This document shows, in pieces, positions 46,830 through 57,203 of a DNA stretch of 64,000 bases. A model generated the notes under the pieces. It searched no databases and was not told the DNA's origin. It worked only from the letters and a program-made list of their open reading frames with translations. The stretch comes from Mycoavidus cysteinexigens (GTDB taxonomy: Bacteria > Pseudomonadota > Gammaproteobacteria > Burkholderiales > Burkholderiaceae). The DNA is taken from positions 2,232,001 through 2,296,000 of the forward strand of contig NZ_AP018150.1 of NCBI RefSeq assembly GCF_003966915.1, in the 5' to 3' direction. The position numbers and the translations under genes were made by a program. Each line of letters begins with the position of its first letter. The stretch's first letter is position 1.

Positions 46830-48164
46830 TTATAGCCGGACTGCCCAGAGCTCTACTTCCAGACCAGGGAATTCTCCTACAATGTGCACTGCCAGCCCAG
46901 CAGAAGCGGTAAGTTCATGCCAGAGCTCGTCACTACGATCCAGCTCAAAATAGGTAAAACCGGCATGAAACGGTAACTGACGCGGCACCACAGAAAGGGC
47001 GCGCAGATTGATGCCCGGTAGTTGCAAGTTGACTAAATCCCGGATGCGCTCGACCGGACCGATTTTGACTTGCTGAGTAAAGCGATTGAGAATAACTTGC
47101 GCAGGTAGGTTGGCTTTGACGGCAAGCACAAAAGTGGCGGATTTAAATAATTCAGGATCAGACAGAGTCGCCACCCTGAGTCCGAATTTATGTTCTTCAA
47201 GCGGTAATAAAATGGCGTTAGGGTTCATCACCATACTGAGCGAAGAGCGCAGGCTTTCCATCACCGGCTCAAAGGTCTCTCGCAGTTTATCGTGCCGGTA
47301 AATTGGAAATTCGCCAGGCCGCTTGTTGGGTCGGCTAAAAGTAGTCAACTCACCCGCTAACTGAAGCAGGCTTTGATACAGTAATTCAGGATGCAACCCG
47401 GTCATGGTCGAATAGTGAAGCCATAAAGGCTCGTTACGGTTCACCAATTGCAACATCAAGAAATCAGCAATTTCAGCTACTCCAGTCAAGTCTGGCTGTG
47501 CCAATCTATTGGCGAGCACCTCAGCACGTTGATGCAAGAGCCCGACAAATTCATCCACAAATGAAGCAAGCCGCCGCGAAATACGATAATCAAGACAAGG
47601 CGCAATATAAGTTGGATCAAGCACCACCTGGTTATCCGGCAAGCGCTCGATAAGGCGGGCTACGCCTAGCAAGGTATAGGCATTCATCGCCTGAGTTTCA
47701 AGCGTCAACTGAAAACGCAATTTGCCCACATGCATTAATACAGCGCCCGTTGCTTCCTGATGGCTGCTGGTCGCCTCAAATTCAGCCAGACGGTAGCGCG
47801 CAAAGTTCTCTTGCAGATCCTCATTGGCTGACTCAGGAATACCGGGGCGCCTTGTAGGCAAGGCCAAGTTGACCAAAATACCGCGCGCAGTTTCCGGAAT
47901 ATCGATGGGGGCAGGCAAATCATCATCCGCCGGTAAATTAAAGGAGGTGCCATCCGCCAATACACCGGCACATTCCAATAACGAAAATTTACCTAGCTTA
48001 AGCTGTTGTTCATCAATTTTAAGTACGCTAAAACCATAACCATATGGCTGCAACCCGGCACATCGCGCATCCAATTGAGCCCGCCAATACCGATCCTGCT
48101 GTTGTAAGTGCTGAGGCTGTAAAAGCATGCCTTCAGACCAGATTACTTTATTATTCCAAGTCAT
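46830..48164 (-). CDS. tssK: type VI secretion baseplate protein TssK
   Basis: This 444-residue trimeric baseplate protein connects the sheath platform to TssL/TssM. The start MTWNNKVIWSEGMLLQPQHLQQQDRYW is the family signature. FLMLQLVNRNEPLWLHY and HPELLYQSLLQLAGEL are conserved in the middle, and the C-terminal domain includes YFELDRSDELWHEL. Length is normal. It is about 50 bases upstream of tssL in the transcript. Confidence 0.96.
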   Translation of the reverse strand: MTWNNKVIWSEGMLLQPQHLQQQDRYWRAQLDARCAGLQPYGYGFSVLKIDEQQLKLGKFSLLECAGVLADGTSFNLPADDDLPAPIDIPETARGILVNLALPTRRPGIPESANEDLQENFARYRLAEFEATSSHQEATGAVLMHVGKLRFQLTLETQAMNAYTLLGVARLIERLPDNQVVLDPTYIAPCLDYRISRRLASFVDEFVGLLHQRAEVLANRLAQPDLTGVAEIADFLMLQLVNRNEPLWLHYSTMTGLHPELLYQSLLQLAGELTTFSRPNKRPGEFPIYRHDKLRETFEPVMESLRSSLSMVMNPNAILLPLEEHKFGLRVATLSDPELFKSATFVLAVKANLPAQVILNRFTQQVKIGPVERIRDLVNLQLPGINLRALSVVPRQLPFHAGFTYFELDRSDELWHELTASAGLAVHIVGEFPGLEVELWAVRL

Positions 48165-48233
48165 TTTACGCGTCGTTAAAAAACTGTGATGATCAGAAGG
48201 ACGAAGAGGAAAAACCTAGCTACGCTAGCGGCA

Positions 48234-48611
48234 TCATAAAAAATCATCAAACGATGTAGCCAGCGCAACCGCATCAGGCGCTGAGGCAAAAAATGTATTT
48301 GTCAGCGGATTATAATTATCAGGAATACGCTCTGAATATGCAGTCAGGCCATTTGGCGAGGCTGACGCGGCAAGCCAATCGGACGAGAACTCGCTATGCT
48401 GGTTTGGCCCAAAGGGTCCGGGTAACGGCGGTATCAAATTCAACGTGGCCTGGGCAAGCTCATCCAAAACTGGGTTCAATCCAGAGCGCATCTGCATAAA
48501 ATCATTTCCTAGAATTTTTGCGCTGGCTAACGGACCCAGCATCCTCTGCGCGCCAGACCTTTTTATCCACTCCTCTTCTAGGTTAATTCCCAGTAAATTA
48601 TTTTCTATCAT
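48234..48611 (-). CDS. unknown small protein between vgrG and tssK
   Basis: This is a 125-residue protein from the ATG at 48611 (MIENNLLGINLEEEW), preceded by GCGGGGTAGC; an ATG five codons upstream is possible. There is no signal peptide, membrane helix or recognised domain. The N-terminal half looks helical. The middle is Pro/Gly-rich (LIPPLPGPFGPN) and the C-terminus is Ala/Ser-rich with an acidic end (FDDFL). It lies inside the T6SS operon, where effectors, adaptors or chaperones often occur. No function is assigned. Confidence 0.6.
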   Translation of the reverse strand: MIENNLLGINLEEEWIKRSGAQRMLGPLASAKILGNDFMQMRSGLNPVLDELAQATLNLIPPLPGPFGPNQHSEFSSDWLAASASPNGLTAYSERIPDNYNPLTNTFFASAPDAVALATSFDDFL

Positions 48612-48675
48612 CCCGCTACCCCGCATATTAATTTATACATCTTATCAAGCGCCTTCTTTGGGTTTTAGCCCCGTT

Positions 48676-50664
48676 TCAGGATTTTAATTTTTTTGTGCCA
48701 TCATCCGCCTCTTGCGCTGCCAGCGGCGCGGTGGGTGAAGCTCCCACCCCCGCTCCCGCCTTACCGCCGCTATTCAATTGAATCGGAGTGCCCGAAATGG
48801 CGACACTGACTGGCCCGATCACAATAAATGCACCGCCTGCCTTAAGCGTAATGCTTTGTCCCGCCTCAATCACCAGATTCATGCCGGCTTTAAGATGAAT
48901 ATTTTGGCTACTCTCCAGCGCATAATTCTTGCCGACTTTTTGCTGCATATTTTGCGCAGCCGTCAGCGAAATATTACCGTCAACTTTTTCGTTGGACTCG
49001 CCCTTTATGGTCTGATGTCGTGTCCCCGCCACATTTAAGAATTGGCTGCCCTGCACCATTTCATGATGATCGTGCCCAACCCATGACAAAGAGTCATTTT
49101 TAACATAGGTTTCATGATCTTTTTCTGCATGGAAAAAGAGTTGTTCTTCACCTTTGGTATCATTAAAACGTAATTCATTAGAGCCACTACCGTCTTTGCT
49201 AGACTGGCTCTTAATCGTGGTTAAAGCGCGATTGGCTGGCAGTTTATAAGGCGGCATCGTATTGGCATTGTAAAAAGCGCCAACCACCAGAGGTCGATCC
49301 GGATCGCCTTCCAGAAAATCCACGATCACTTCTTGTCCAACGCGCGGCAAGAAAAAGGTACCCCAGCGCTTGCCGGCCCAATTTTGCGAGACGCGTACCC
49401 AACAGCGCTGCAGTTTTTTATCTGAAGCAGGAGGTTGCAACTGCTCCCAATGAAATTGAACTTTAACGCGCCCGTACTCGTCCGTCCAAATCTCTTCATT
49501 ATCCGGCCCCACCACTACCGCGCTTTGTGGTCCGCAGCACAATGGTTTGGGGGTAATGCGCTCACTCCGAAATCCGGTTTCTTTACGCACGGCAGTAAAT
49601 TGACAATCAAAAATAGGCCTTACAGGCACTGTCTCGCTCACTGAAGTATAAGCATCAGAATGCAACGCATAGTGTGCAGAAACGATCAGATATTTACCAT
49701 TCAGATCGCTCCGCGGATGCTCTTTTAACTCAAAAAGTCCGCCCGGGCGAATACCGCGCGCTGTGGTAGCGCCTCGGATGCAATCCATACGCGTTTGGCA
49801 AACCTCAACGCCTACGCGCGCATAGCGCTCACCCTGCTCAATTTGACTATAGCCACCCGGGTGTTCTTGTATCAAGCCAGGCAAGTTTTCAGTTCGTCCG
49901 GCGCGTTTGGCGCGCGCGAGCAAACCCTGCTGATTGCTTAAAGAAGGCTTTTCAAAAAAATAATCATTTAACTCATAAGCTGAGCTTTGAATTTCAAAAC
50001 CTGCGTTCCAATCATAAATACACTCTTGCTCGAGTGGCGCGACAACTGAGGGGCGATACTTTATTTCTGCATAATCAGGGAGCGTTTTATGACTGTCTGG
50101 CGCATCAGATAAAATCAATGTATGTTTGCCATTTTGCTGCTCAAAATAATAATAAATGCCTTCTTTTTCCATCAACCGGCTGACAAAATTGAAATCCGTT
50201 TCGCGGTATTGCGTGCAATGCGCCAGTTGCGGATAACTGGCCGAGCATTTATTGCTTACATCAATACTGTAGTCTTGCAAAATGTGCAGCAGAATTTGAG
50301 GCACGCTTTGCTCACAAAAAAACCGGCAATGTTTAGCCCGTGTCAAAAGCCACAAACGCGGCCGAACCGCTGCTTGATAAAGCGCCAGCTGTTGCGTCGC
50401 CGGATTGCCAGGACGGATCATTGAAAACTGCGTAACAATGCCATTAAATTGGCGCTCCCCACCCGCCGCTAGCTTGACTGATATAGACAAATCGTGTCCC
50501 AGCATTTTATGGCAATCGATCCGATCATCTTGACTTAATAGATCAAGCCGATATTCGCTGAGCCGACCCAGCTCTTCAGCGCCGCGCATTTGATGAAACA
50601 ATAAAATATCAGCACCCAGCGCAGTTTTGACCACAATTTGACGATTTTTCTGGGATGGCGGCAT
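48676..50664 (-). CDS. vgrG: type VI secretion spike protein VgrG (TssI)
   Basis: This 662-residue trimeric spike forms the tip of the Hcp tube. The N-terminal gp27-like part (about 1-370) has LSEYRLDLLSQ and YRETDFNFVSRLMEKEGIYYYFEQ. The gp5-like OB part follows (DEYGRVKVQFHWE, VRVSQNWAGKRWGTFFLPRVGQEVIVDFLEGDPDRPLVVG). The C-terminal beta-prism repeats contain many short V/I-G-x repeats. The tail after residue 640 is short (Gly/Ala-rich), so no extra effector domain is fused. The gene order after the DUF4280 protein fits a tip-spike pair. Confidence 0.96.
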   Translation of the reverse strand: MPPSQKNRQIVVKTALGADILLFHQMRGAEELGRLSEYRLDLLSQDDRIDCHKMLGHDLSISVKLAAGGERQFNGIVTQFSMIRPGNPATQQLALYQAAVRPRLWLLTRAKHCRFFCEQSVPQILLHILQDYSIDVSNKCSASYPQLAHCTQYRETDFNFVSRLMEKEGIYYYFEQQNGKHTLILSDAPDSHKTLPDYAEIKYRPSVVAPLEQECIYDWNAGFEIQSSAYELNDYFFEKPSLSNQQGLLARAKRAGRTENLPGLIQEHPGGYSQIEQGERYARVGVEVCQTRMDCIRGATTARGIRPGGLFELKEHPRSDLNGKYLIVSAHYALHSDAYTSVSETVPVRPIFDCQFTAVRKETGFRSERITPKPLCCGPQSAVVVGPDNEEIWTDEYGRVKVQFHWEQLQPPASDKKLQRCWVRVSQNWAGKRWGTFFLPRVGQEVIVDFLEGDPDRPLVVGAFYNANTMPPYKLPANRALTTIKSQSSKDGSGSNELRFNDTKGEEQLFFHAEKDHETYVKNDSLSWVGHDHHEMVQGSQFLNVAGTRHQTIKGESNEKVDGNISLTAAQNMQQKVGKNYALESSQNIHLKAGMNLVIEAGQSITLKAGGAFIVIGPVSVAISGTPIQLNSGGKAGAGVGASPTAPLAAQEADDGTKKLKS

Positions 50665-50675
50665 CGCTTGCTCAA

Positions 50676-51065
50676 TTAAGGAAGAAGAGTTTTCACTGTG
50701 GCCGGATTCGTGACGCTAATTGAACCGCCCCAAGTGCACAGACACTTTGAATTATTATTTAGCGCAGGTTGATTCGCAATCAGCACCGTAGGCGCGCCAG
50801 GAATCCATGGCGCGACAGTCATTGGAATACAGGGCATTGGCGTCAAAACACCCATTGCGGCCGCGGTGGCTGAGGCAACGGTAGGATTGGCAAGCGAATT
50901 GCACATGCCAAAGGGCATAATATTCACCATTGGCGCATGATCCATAATATTCGCGGCAGGAGGCCCTTCGGCCAGAACCCGCTTGAGCGGCAAGACATTT
51001 AGGCTAGACGGCGCCGTGCCACAGCTACATTGCAACATAGCGCCCATGGTGACTTGATGCGCCAT
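50676..51065 (-). CDS. DUF4280 PAAR-like spike tip protein
   Basis: This is a 129-residue protein from the ATG at 51065 (MAHQVTMGAMLQCSCG). The pattern of Cys, Pro and short Gly turns (PSSLNVLPLKRV, ANIMDHAPMVNIMPFGMCNSLANPTVAS, PMPCIPMTVAPWIPGAP, SKCLCTWGGSI) is that of DUF4280, a PAAR-like family that caps VgrG spikes. It ends 11 bases before vgrG. No toxin domain is attached. A longer upstream frame overlaps clpV and is less likely. Confidence 0.88.
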   Translation of the reverse strand: MAHQVTMGAMLQCSCGTAPSSLNVLPLKRVLAEGPPAANIMDHAPMVNIMPFGMCNSLANPTVASATAAAMGVLTPMPCIPMTVAPWIPGAPTVLIANQPALNNNSKCLCTWGGSISVTNPATVKTLLP

Positions 51066-51108
51066 ACGTGATTTCCTTTTTAACCAAAGTAAATGCTCAC
51101 TATCGTAT

Positions 51109-53832
51109 CTAGGCCAACGCCGGATCACCTTCAATCAATGCTGGCGCAACACTTTGGCCTTCGGCGCCAAACTCATAGGCAAATTCATTTTCTTTAACAG
51201 AAACATGCACATACCTTAAACCCTCACCCATTAACTGCGCATTAAGCATGACATTACTAATATGCGGCAATAAAGTATTGGTTAAAATCGCGTCAATCAT
51301 GCGCCCCCCACTTTCCAGCTCCTCACAGCGAGCGGCGATTAATTTAACCACTTCATCATCGACCGTAAAAGGAATTTGGTAGCGTTCACGCACACGTTGC
51401 TCGATACGGCGCAATTGCAGCCGAATAATCAAATCCAGCATTTCTTCATTCAGCGGATAATAAGGAATAACCACCAAGCGGCCCAAAAGAGCGGGCGGAA
51501 AAACGTCTAATAGCGCCCCGCGTAAGGATTTGGCAAGCTTGTCAGGTTCTGTGCGCCGGACCGGATCCTGGCATAAATCCATAATCTGCTCGCTGCCTAC
51601 ATTCGTCGTCAGAAGAATTAAAGTGTTTTTAAAATCGATTGCGCGACCCTCGCCATCTTCCATCCAGCCTTTATCAAAGACCTGGAAAAAAATTTCATGT
51701 ACATCGGGATGCGCTTTTTCGACTTCATCTAGCAATATCACCCCATAAGGGCGTCGCCGCACGGCCTCGGTCAATACTCCGCCTTCGCCATAACCCACAT
51801 AACCAGGGGGCGCGCCTTTTAACGACGATACGGTATGCGCCTCCTGATACTCACTCATATTGATCGTCGTCAGATTTTGTTCACCGCCATACAGCGCTTC
51901 GGCTAAGGCCAGCGCAGTTTCTGTCTTACCGACGCCAGAAGGACCTGCGAGCATAAATACGCCGATGGGTTTATTGGGGTGTTCAAGCCCTGCGCGCGAC
52001 GTTTGGATGCGCTTGGCGATCATTTCTATTGCATGGTTTTGGCCGATGATGCGTTGGTTCAATATTTCAGCCAAATGTAAAACATTTTGAATATCATTTT
52101 TGACCATACGGCCAACCGGGATGCCGGTCCACTCCTGTACGATTGTCGCCACGGCCTGATAATCCACGGTCAATAAGATCAGCGGTTCTTCTGCTTGATA
52201 GTGCGCCATCTCATTTTGCAAGGTTCTGAGTTCCGCCAAACAAGCTTCGGTCTCAGGCTTGGACAAAGCCGCCGGCGCGGTGTCGGTTGTATGAATCAGG
52301 CCAGATAACTTTGCTTTTAACGCAAAAATACGCTCAGCCCAGCGCTGTTCAGCTTGCCAGCGCACTTCAAGCTCACCCAGATGATCGCGTTCAACCTGTA
52401 ATTTTTCAGCGACCTGCTTGGTCCGCTGCGTCGTATCAATGCCCGCGGCAGTTTCCCGCTCCAGAATCTCAAGTTCATTTTGCAAGATGGCCATGCGCTC
52501 ATGCAAAGCCGCAATCGACGCCGGTGTGGCGTGTTGGCTCACGGCAACACGAGCACAGGCAGTATCCAGCAAACTGACCGCTTTATCAGGTAGCTGGCGC
52601 GCCGGAATGTAACGATGCGAGAGCTTGACAGCAGCGCTCAGCGCCTCATCAAGTACCTGCACTTTGTGGTGTTTTTCCATTATAAGCGCCATGCCACGCA
52701 ACATCGTAATGGCGTCTTCTTCAGATGGCTCAAGCACTGTAACGGCCTGGAATCGGCGGGTTAGTGCCGGATCTTTCTCAATGTACTTTTTATATTCAGC
52801 CCAGGTTGTCGCCGCCACTGTCCGAAGCGTTCCACGTGCTAAAGCAGGTTTAAGCAAATTGGCGGCATCCCCGGTACCTTCCATACCTCCGGCACCGACC
52901 AACGTGTGCGCTTCGTCAATAAAAAGAACGATAGGCTTGGTACAGGTCTGGACTTCCTCAATCACCTGACGCAGCCGTTCTTCAAACTCACCTTTCATAC
53001 TGGCACCGGCTTTAAGCAGACCCAAATCGAGCACGCGTAAAGTCACCTCTTTCAATGGGGGAGGCACATTGCCCGCCGCAATGGCTTGAGCCAGGCCCTC
53101 CACCACTGCGGTTTTTCCAACCCCCGCTTCACCCACCAGAATCGGATTGTTTTGACGTCGGCGCATCAAAATATCAATCACCTGGCGAATTTCCCGGGCA
53201 CGCCCGATAATCGGATCTAGCTTGCCGCTACGCGCTTGTTCGGTGAGATCAATCGTAAAGCGTTTGAGCGCCTGCTGTTTACCTAGCGCAGCAGGAGCGG
53301 GATAGGGTTCATCGGTTGGCACTTGGCCGGTTAAATTATCCAGTTCGGTGCCGGTTTCTACAGACTCTTTGAGGATTTGCGTTAAATTATCCGCCAGATC
53401 ATCCAGTTTAATTTTTTCAAATTGCCGTGAGATAGCGAACAATGCATGACGCAAAGAGGCGGTTTTTAAAATCCCAAAAAGCAAATAGCCGGTACGGATC
53501 TGAGTCGCGCCAAACATTAATGAACTCAATACCCAACCGCGCTCAACCGCTTCTTCGACTTGGGATGAAATATCCATAATTGAAGTTGAACCACGCGGCA
53601 ACTGATCCAGCGCGTGCGTCATATCACGCGCCAAATGGGCTAGATCAATCTCAAAATAGCGGATGATTCGGTGGATATCAGAATCCTGAAGCTGCAAAAT
53701 CTGGTGCAGCCAATGGCTCAGCTCAACATAAGGATTGCCGCGCAATTTACAAAAAACTGTGCCACTTTCCACCGCGCGATAAGCCAGCGGATTTAATTTA
53801 CCAAAGAGAGTTAAACGGCTGATTTCTGGCAT
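51109..53832 (-). CDS. clpV: type VI secretion ATPase ClpV (TssH)
   Basis: This 907-residue AAA+ unfoldase disassembles contracted TssB/TssC sheaths. The start at 53832 ([19 protein letters not shown]) matches the family and overlaps the tssG stop. The N-terminal Clp domain spans about 1-150. The first AAA module has [15 protein letters not shown] and [16 protein letters not shown]. The middle coiled coil is at about 410-520. The second AAA module has [35 protein letters not shown] and [14 protein letters not shown]. All key residues are present. Confidence 0.97.
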   Translation of the reverse strand: MPEISRLTLFGKLNPLAYRAVESGTVFCKLRGNPYVELSHWLHQILQLQDSDIHRIIRYFEIDLAHLARDMTHALDQLPRGSTSIMDISSQVEEAVERGWVLSSLMFGATQIRTGYLLFGILKTASLRHALFAISRQFEKIKLDDLADNLTQILKESVETGTELDNLTGQVPTDEPYPAPAALGKQQALKRFTIDLTEQARSGKLDPIIGRAREIRQVIDILMRRRQNNPILVGEAGVGKTAVVEGLAQAIAAGNVPPPLKEVTLRVLDLGLLKAGASMKGEFEERLRQVIEEVQTCTKPIVLFIDEAHTLVGAGGMEGTGDAANLLKPALARGTLRTVAATTWAEYKKYIEKDPALTRRFQAVTVLEPSEEDAITMLRGMALIMEKHHKVQVLDEALSAAVKLSHRYIPARQLPDKAVSLLDTACARVAVSQHATPASIAALHERMAILQNELEILERETAAGIDTTQRTKQVAEKLQVERDHLGELEVRWQAEQRWAERIFALKAKLSGLIHTTDTAPAALSKPETEACLAELRTLQNEMAHYQAEEPLILLTVDYQAVATIVQEWTGIPVGRMVKNDIQNVLHLAEILNQRIIGQNHAIEMIAKRIQTSRAGLEHPNKPIGVFMLAGPSGVGKTETALALAEALYGGEQNLTTINMSEYQEAHTVSSLKGAPPGYVGYGEGGVLTEAVRRRPYGVILLDEVEKAHPDVHEIFFQVFDKGWMEDGEGRAIDFKNTLILLTTNVGSEQIMDLCQDPVRRTEPDKLAKSLRGALLDVFPPALLGRLVVIPYYPLNEEMLDLIIRLQLRRIEQRVRERYQIPFTVDDEVVKLIAARCEELESGGRMIDAILTNTLLPHISNVMLNAQLMGEGLRYVHVSVKENEFAYEFGAEGQSVAPALIEGDPALA

Positions 53833-54856
53833 TAAGAACCTCTTGCCCGGCACAAAGTGTCGATGGTTTAAAAATGATAAAAGGATCTTGCTGGAGCGGT
53901 TGATTTGCTAGCCAACTACTGTAACCAAGCCGCGCCTGTCGCCCAAGTCTTAAGGGCAACGCTTCCTCTTTTTTGAGATACAGTTTCAGCTCCCACTTGA
54001 GTCCATCACGAATATAATAATCGACCCAATCCCTTAATTGTTTTAGCCCATCACTACCGGGCAAAAACCGCAAATAGTCAGCCCAGACCAGAGGACCTAG
54101 CACAATGCGAAATTTATGCTGGCAATCCCAGACACGGCGGCCAAGAATGGTTGAAATACCCAATTCTGCATTATTGCCGGAGACGCCCAATGAGGACCGC
54201 GCATCATCCGGCAATTCGATCCAATCCCCCACCGCTTCTTCAATCTCCGTTGGCAAAGCAAAAAAACTGGCCAGAATTTGCCGTAAGCCAGAAGCATGAC
54301 GAGTGGGCATAACCAAAATGCCGGCCAGATGTAATTTGGCAAAAACTGGGATGGCATCGGGCAAGGGGGATGAAGCGCCGCCAATCCCGAGTAAGCTACG
54401 CACATAAATTGAAAATCGATCACTTTGTGGGCGATCCAGACTGACAACCGGCTGCGCCACCGCCCACGCCCGAAAAAATAGCGACAGCATGCGGTGATGA
54501 AAAATATCCAGAAAACCTACTAAAGTTTTGTCGCCAGCGTTGCGCGCCCGATCCCGGGCATATTCAGTCAGGTGCAAAGGAAGTGGGCCATTGGGTCCGA
54601 ATAGGCCAAAAAAATTGACTTTAAGGCTGGCGGCCTCTTCATTCTCATGCCAAGATTCAAAGGCTGCCAGCGCAGTAGGTGCAAAAGTCAGCTCAACGTT
54701 TTGCCCAAGGCGAACGCTATCTTCGGCAGGGCGCAGCGATTCGCCCAGCCGGGGCTGTTCCGCAGAAAGACACTCAAGCAGGCGCAACGCTTGAAAAAAA
54801 TCAAAGCGATGAATATTCTCCGCCAAATAAGCGAGCCTTTTCAAAGTGTCTGGCAT
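53798..54856 (-). CDS. tssG: type VI secretion baseplate protein TssG
   Basis: This 352-residue baseplate wedge protein partners TssF and TssK. HRFDFFQALRLLECL near the N-terminus and FFGLFGPNGPLPLHLTEYARDR are the TssG signatures; GLRQILASFF and RRVWDCQHKFRIVLGPL follow. It overlaps tssF by 16 bases and clpV by about 35 bases, so translation of the three is coupled. Confidence 0.95.
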   Translation of the reverse strand: MPDTLKRLAYLAENIHRFDFFQALRLLECLSAEQPRLGESLRPAEDSVRLGQNVELTFAPTALAAFESWHENEEAASLKVNFFGLFGPNGPLPLHLTEYARDRARNAGDKTLVGFLDIFHHRMLSLFFRAWAVAQPVVSLDRPQSDRFSIYVRSLLGIGGASSPLPDAIPVFAKLHLAGILVMPTRHASGLRQILASFFALPTEIEEAVGDWIELPDDARSSLGVSGNNAELGISTILGRRVWDCQHKFRIVLGPLVWADYLRFLPGSDGLKQLRDWVDYYIRDGLKWELKLYLKKEEALPLRLGRQARLGYSSWLANQPLQQDPFIIFKPSTLCAGQEVLNARNQPFNSLW

Positions 54857-56709
54857 CGTCCTATCCTTGCTGGCCAGCGAAATACTTCACCGCGCGCGAT
54901 GGTTTTCAAAACTGTTTCAGTAAATGAATTGACAGACACATATTGAGCAAAAAATTGGGCGAGTATGGCGCTAAATAAAAATGCGCTGGCCCCCTCAAAC
55001 TCAGCTTCATCAAACAATAAAGTTAACTCAAACCCACGCCCAAAGATAATCGGCCCGTGAGAAGGCAAACGTCGGGTTACCGGGCGCGCTTGCAAAGAAC
55101 GCAAACCCTCGATTTGTCGGTGCAGCGCAATATCATGCGCCGGGCAATATAAATTCAGTAAATCATGCAGCGCTTGTACGCCATCGCCTGCTTTCGCATC
55201 GACCAAGGATGAGTAATTTAAAGATAAATGGTTAATCAAACGCCAGGCAGTCTCTTCGGCATAAGCCGGTAAAGGCGCGCTAGGGCCCGCTAGGCAGCGA
55301 ATCCCTTTAAGGGGCGCTTCCCCATCAAGCGTAAAGTCGGTGGTTCCTGCGCCGAGCAGAATATCAGTCGCTAAATGTCGATTTGTGCACAGTACTTTGA
55401 GACCGAGCTGGCGGACTTCATCATCAAATGGAGCCTGCGCACTATCAACCAATGAAATAAACGTTTCATTCCCAAGATAATCAGAAGATGCTTGAGGCTG
55501 TTGCCGGGTAGGCAGACGACGTTTTTCACGTCGCACCTGATAAAATGCGGTAGGCTGCCGGTCTGCGCGGTGGTCATGCGCAGCATAAAGAGGCCTGAAC
55601 TTTTGTTCAGGCACCGCCCCAACACCATGACCTATGACTTCTTCTATTTGATATACCTCAAAATCCAGAGGCCGGGTGCGATCTACGACCACATGATATT
55701 CTGCCTGGGTAAGATTCACTGGGATACGATCTGTACGGCGCGCAAAAAGATTGATTGCCGGCGTACAATGCAGCGCAAAATTTGATACATCTAGTCTGCG
55801 CTCCAGTAATGCATCCGTGCGGTCAAGCAACACATAAATTTCAATTTCGCTCTCAGCACAGCGACTGAGCGCAGGCTGCAGGCCGGCTATTTCGACAAAT
55901 AAAAACCGCGCCGGAAACGCAAAATACTCCTGCAGTAACCGATACCCCTGAAAAGATTGTTTATGCAGCGGCAGCAATGCCTCCGTCTCGTCAAAACCCA
56001 TCGGACGCACGGCGCTTTTGGGTAATGTTTGGCTCCACTTTGCCGGACGCTCCACAGGCAACATAATGCAGGTTTGCGCCGCGCCGATAAAATATTCATA
56101 AATGCGCGTTGCCAAGCCATCCGCACCTTGCAAATAAAGAGGCAAGCTCTCAATTTTTAATTGATTAAACTTAAGTCCACCATGTAATTTCAGACGTAAG
56201 CGGATGCCGGCTTTAATCTTATGCGGCAGAACAATTTGATTGCTCAGCATTTCGCTATGCGTAAAAAATTGAGCTTGCGTAAGCTCCAGCGGCCAGAGCG
56301 TAACATCCTGGCCGGTACGATATTCACACCGCGTTGAACTATGTTTATCCAGGACGCTGTGCAAGGCACTCTGGCGCGGCACTTTAATGCCATCCGCCAA
56401 ACCGGGGTGACTGAGATCAGGCTGTAGCTGCACCACAGTCATCGCTGGCGTGGGTGCCAGATAGTGCGGATAAATCAGCTCCATCAATTGCTGCGTAAAC
56501 TGCGGAAATTGTGCATCCAGCTTCATTTGCACACGCGCAGCCAAAAAACTGAAGCCCTCTAATAATCGCTCTACATTAGGATCCGCGCACTCCAAACTAT
56601 CCAGGCCAAGTCTGCCGGCGATTTTCGGAAATGCTTCGGCAAATTCTCCTCCTATCTCACGCAAATACTGAAGCTCCTGACTATAGTATTTGAGTAAAGT
56701 AGGATTCAT
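54841..56709 (-). CDS. tssF: type VI secretion baseplate protein TssF
   Basis: This 622-residue baseplate protein starts MNPTLLKYYSQELQYLREIGGEFAEAFPKIAGRLGL, and DPNVERLLEGFSFLAARVQMKLD and PHYLAPTPAM are diagnostic of TssF. The C-terminal part has RLINHLSLNYSSL and GPIIFGRGFELTLLFDE. It starts at the base where tssE ends. Length is normal. Confidence 0.96.
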   Translation of the reverse strand: MNPTLLKYYSQELQYLREIGGEFAEAFPKIAGRLGLDSLECADPNVERLLEGFSFLAARVQMKLDAQFPQFTQQLMELIYPHYLAPTPAMTVVQLQPDLSHPGLADGIKVPRQSALHSVLDKHSSTRCEYRTGQDVTLWPLELTQAQFFTHSEMLSNQIVLPHKIKAGIRLRLKLHGGLKFNQLKIESLPLYLQGADGLATRIYEYFIGAAQTCIMLPVERPAKWSQTLPKSAVRPMGFDETEALLPLHKQSFQGYRLLQEYFAFPARFLFVEIAGLQPALSRCAESEIEIYVLLDRTDALLERRLDVSNFALHCTPAINLFARRTDRIPVNLTQAEYHVVVDRTRPLDFEVYQIEEVIGHGVGAVPEQKFRPLYAAHDHRADRQPTAFYQVRREKRRLPTRQQPQASSDYLGNETFISLVDSAQAPFDDEVRQLGLKVLCTNRHLATDILLGAGTTDFTLDGEAPLKGIRCLAGPSAPLPAYAEETAWRLINHLSLNYSSLVDAKAGDGVQALHDLLNLYCPAHDIALHRQIEGLRSLQARPVTRRLPSHGPIIFGRGFELTLLFDEAEFEGASAFLFSAILAQFFAQYVSVNSFTETVLKTIARGEVFRWPARIGRCQTL

Positions 56710-57203
56710 TATGCGCCCTGTTCAAATACCCGAGCCTGGCCAGCTTCAAGATCCAGCTCGGTTCTAAAATAAAGACGTTCAGTAAATAATTGCGCGCGCA
56801 AATCACCCTCAATCAAAAAAGGCAATACGTTACGCTGCTGCATGGTTTTCTGGTTTTTATGATCAGACAGGAAGCTGACCCGCACGGTATGGCGGATCAG
56901 GCGCGGCTCAAATGCCCAAATCATCTTACGGATAGACTGGGCAATCGTGTCCAGATCAAGATCTAAAATTGTTTTGCCAGCAATATCCTGAAATCCGTAA
57001 TTAATTACGGATTCAGCGACATAAGGATAACTGTCTAGAGCTTGAACTGAACTTAAAGAGGTCGCATTGAGTAGCCAGCTAAGGTCCCGCTGTATGCTTT
57101 GTTTTAGCCCAGACAGCGATACCGTACGACGCTCTTTGGCATCCTGCCTGGCTTCCGGGTCAAGATCAGTTAAACAATCCAGCAATGAATTAGGCCTCAG
57201 CAT
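56709..57203 (-). CDS. tssE: type VI secretion baseplate protein TssE
   Basis: This 164-residue gp25-like protein starts the sheath. SLLDCLTDLDP, SIQRDLSWLLNA, VAESVINYGFQDIAG and IWAFEPRLIRHTVRV are the conserved TssE stretches (the last contains the EPR motif of gp25-like proteins). It overlaps the hcp gene by 14 bases and ends where tssF starts. Confidence 0.94.
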   Translation of the reverse strand: MLRPNSLLDCLTDLDPEARQDAKERRTVSLSGLKQSIQRDLSWLLNATSLSSVQALDSYPYVAESVINYGFQDIAGKTILDLDLDTIAQSIRKMIWAFEPRLIRHTVRVSFLSDHKNQKTMQQRNVLPFLIEGDLRAQLFTERLYFRTELDLEAGQARVFEQGA

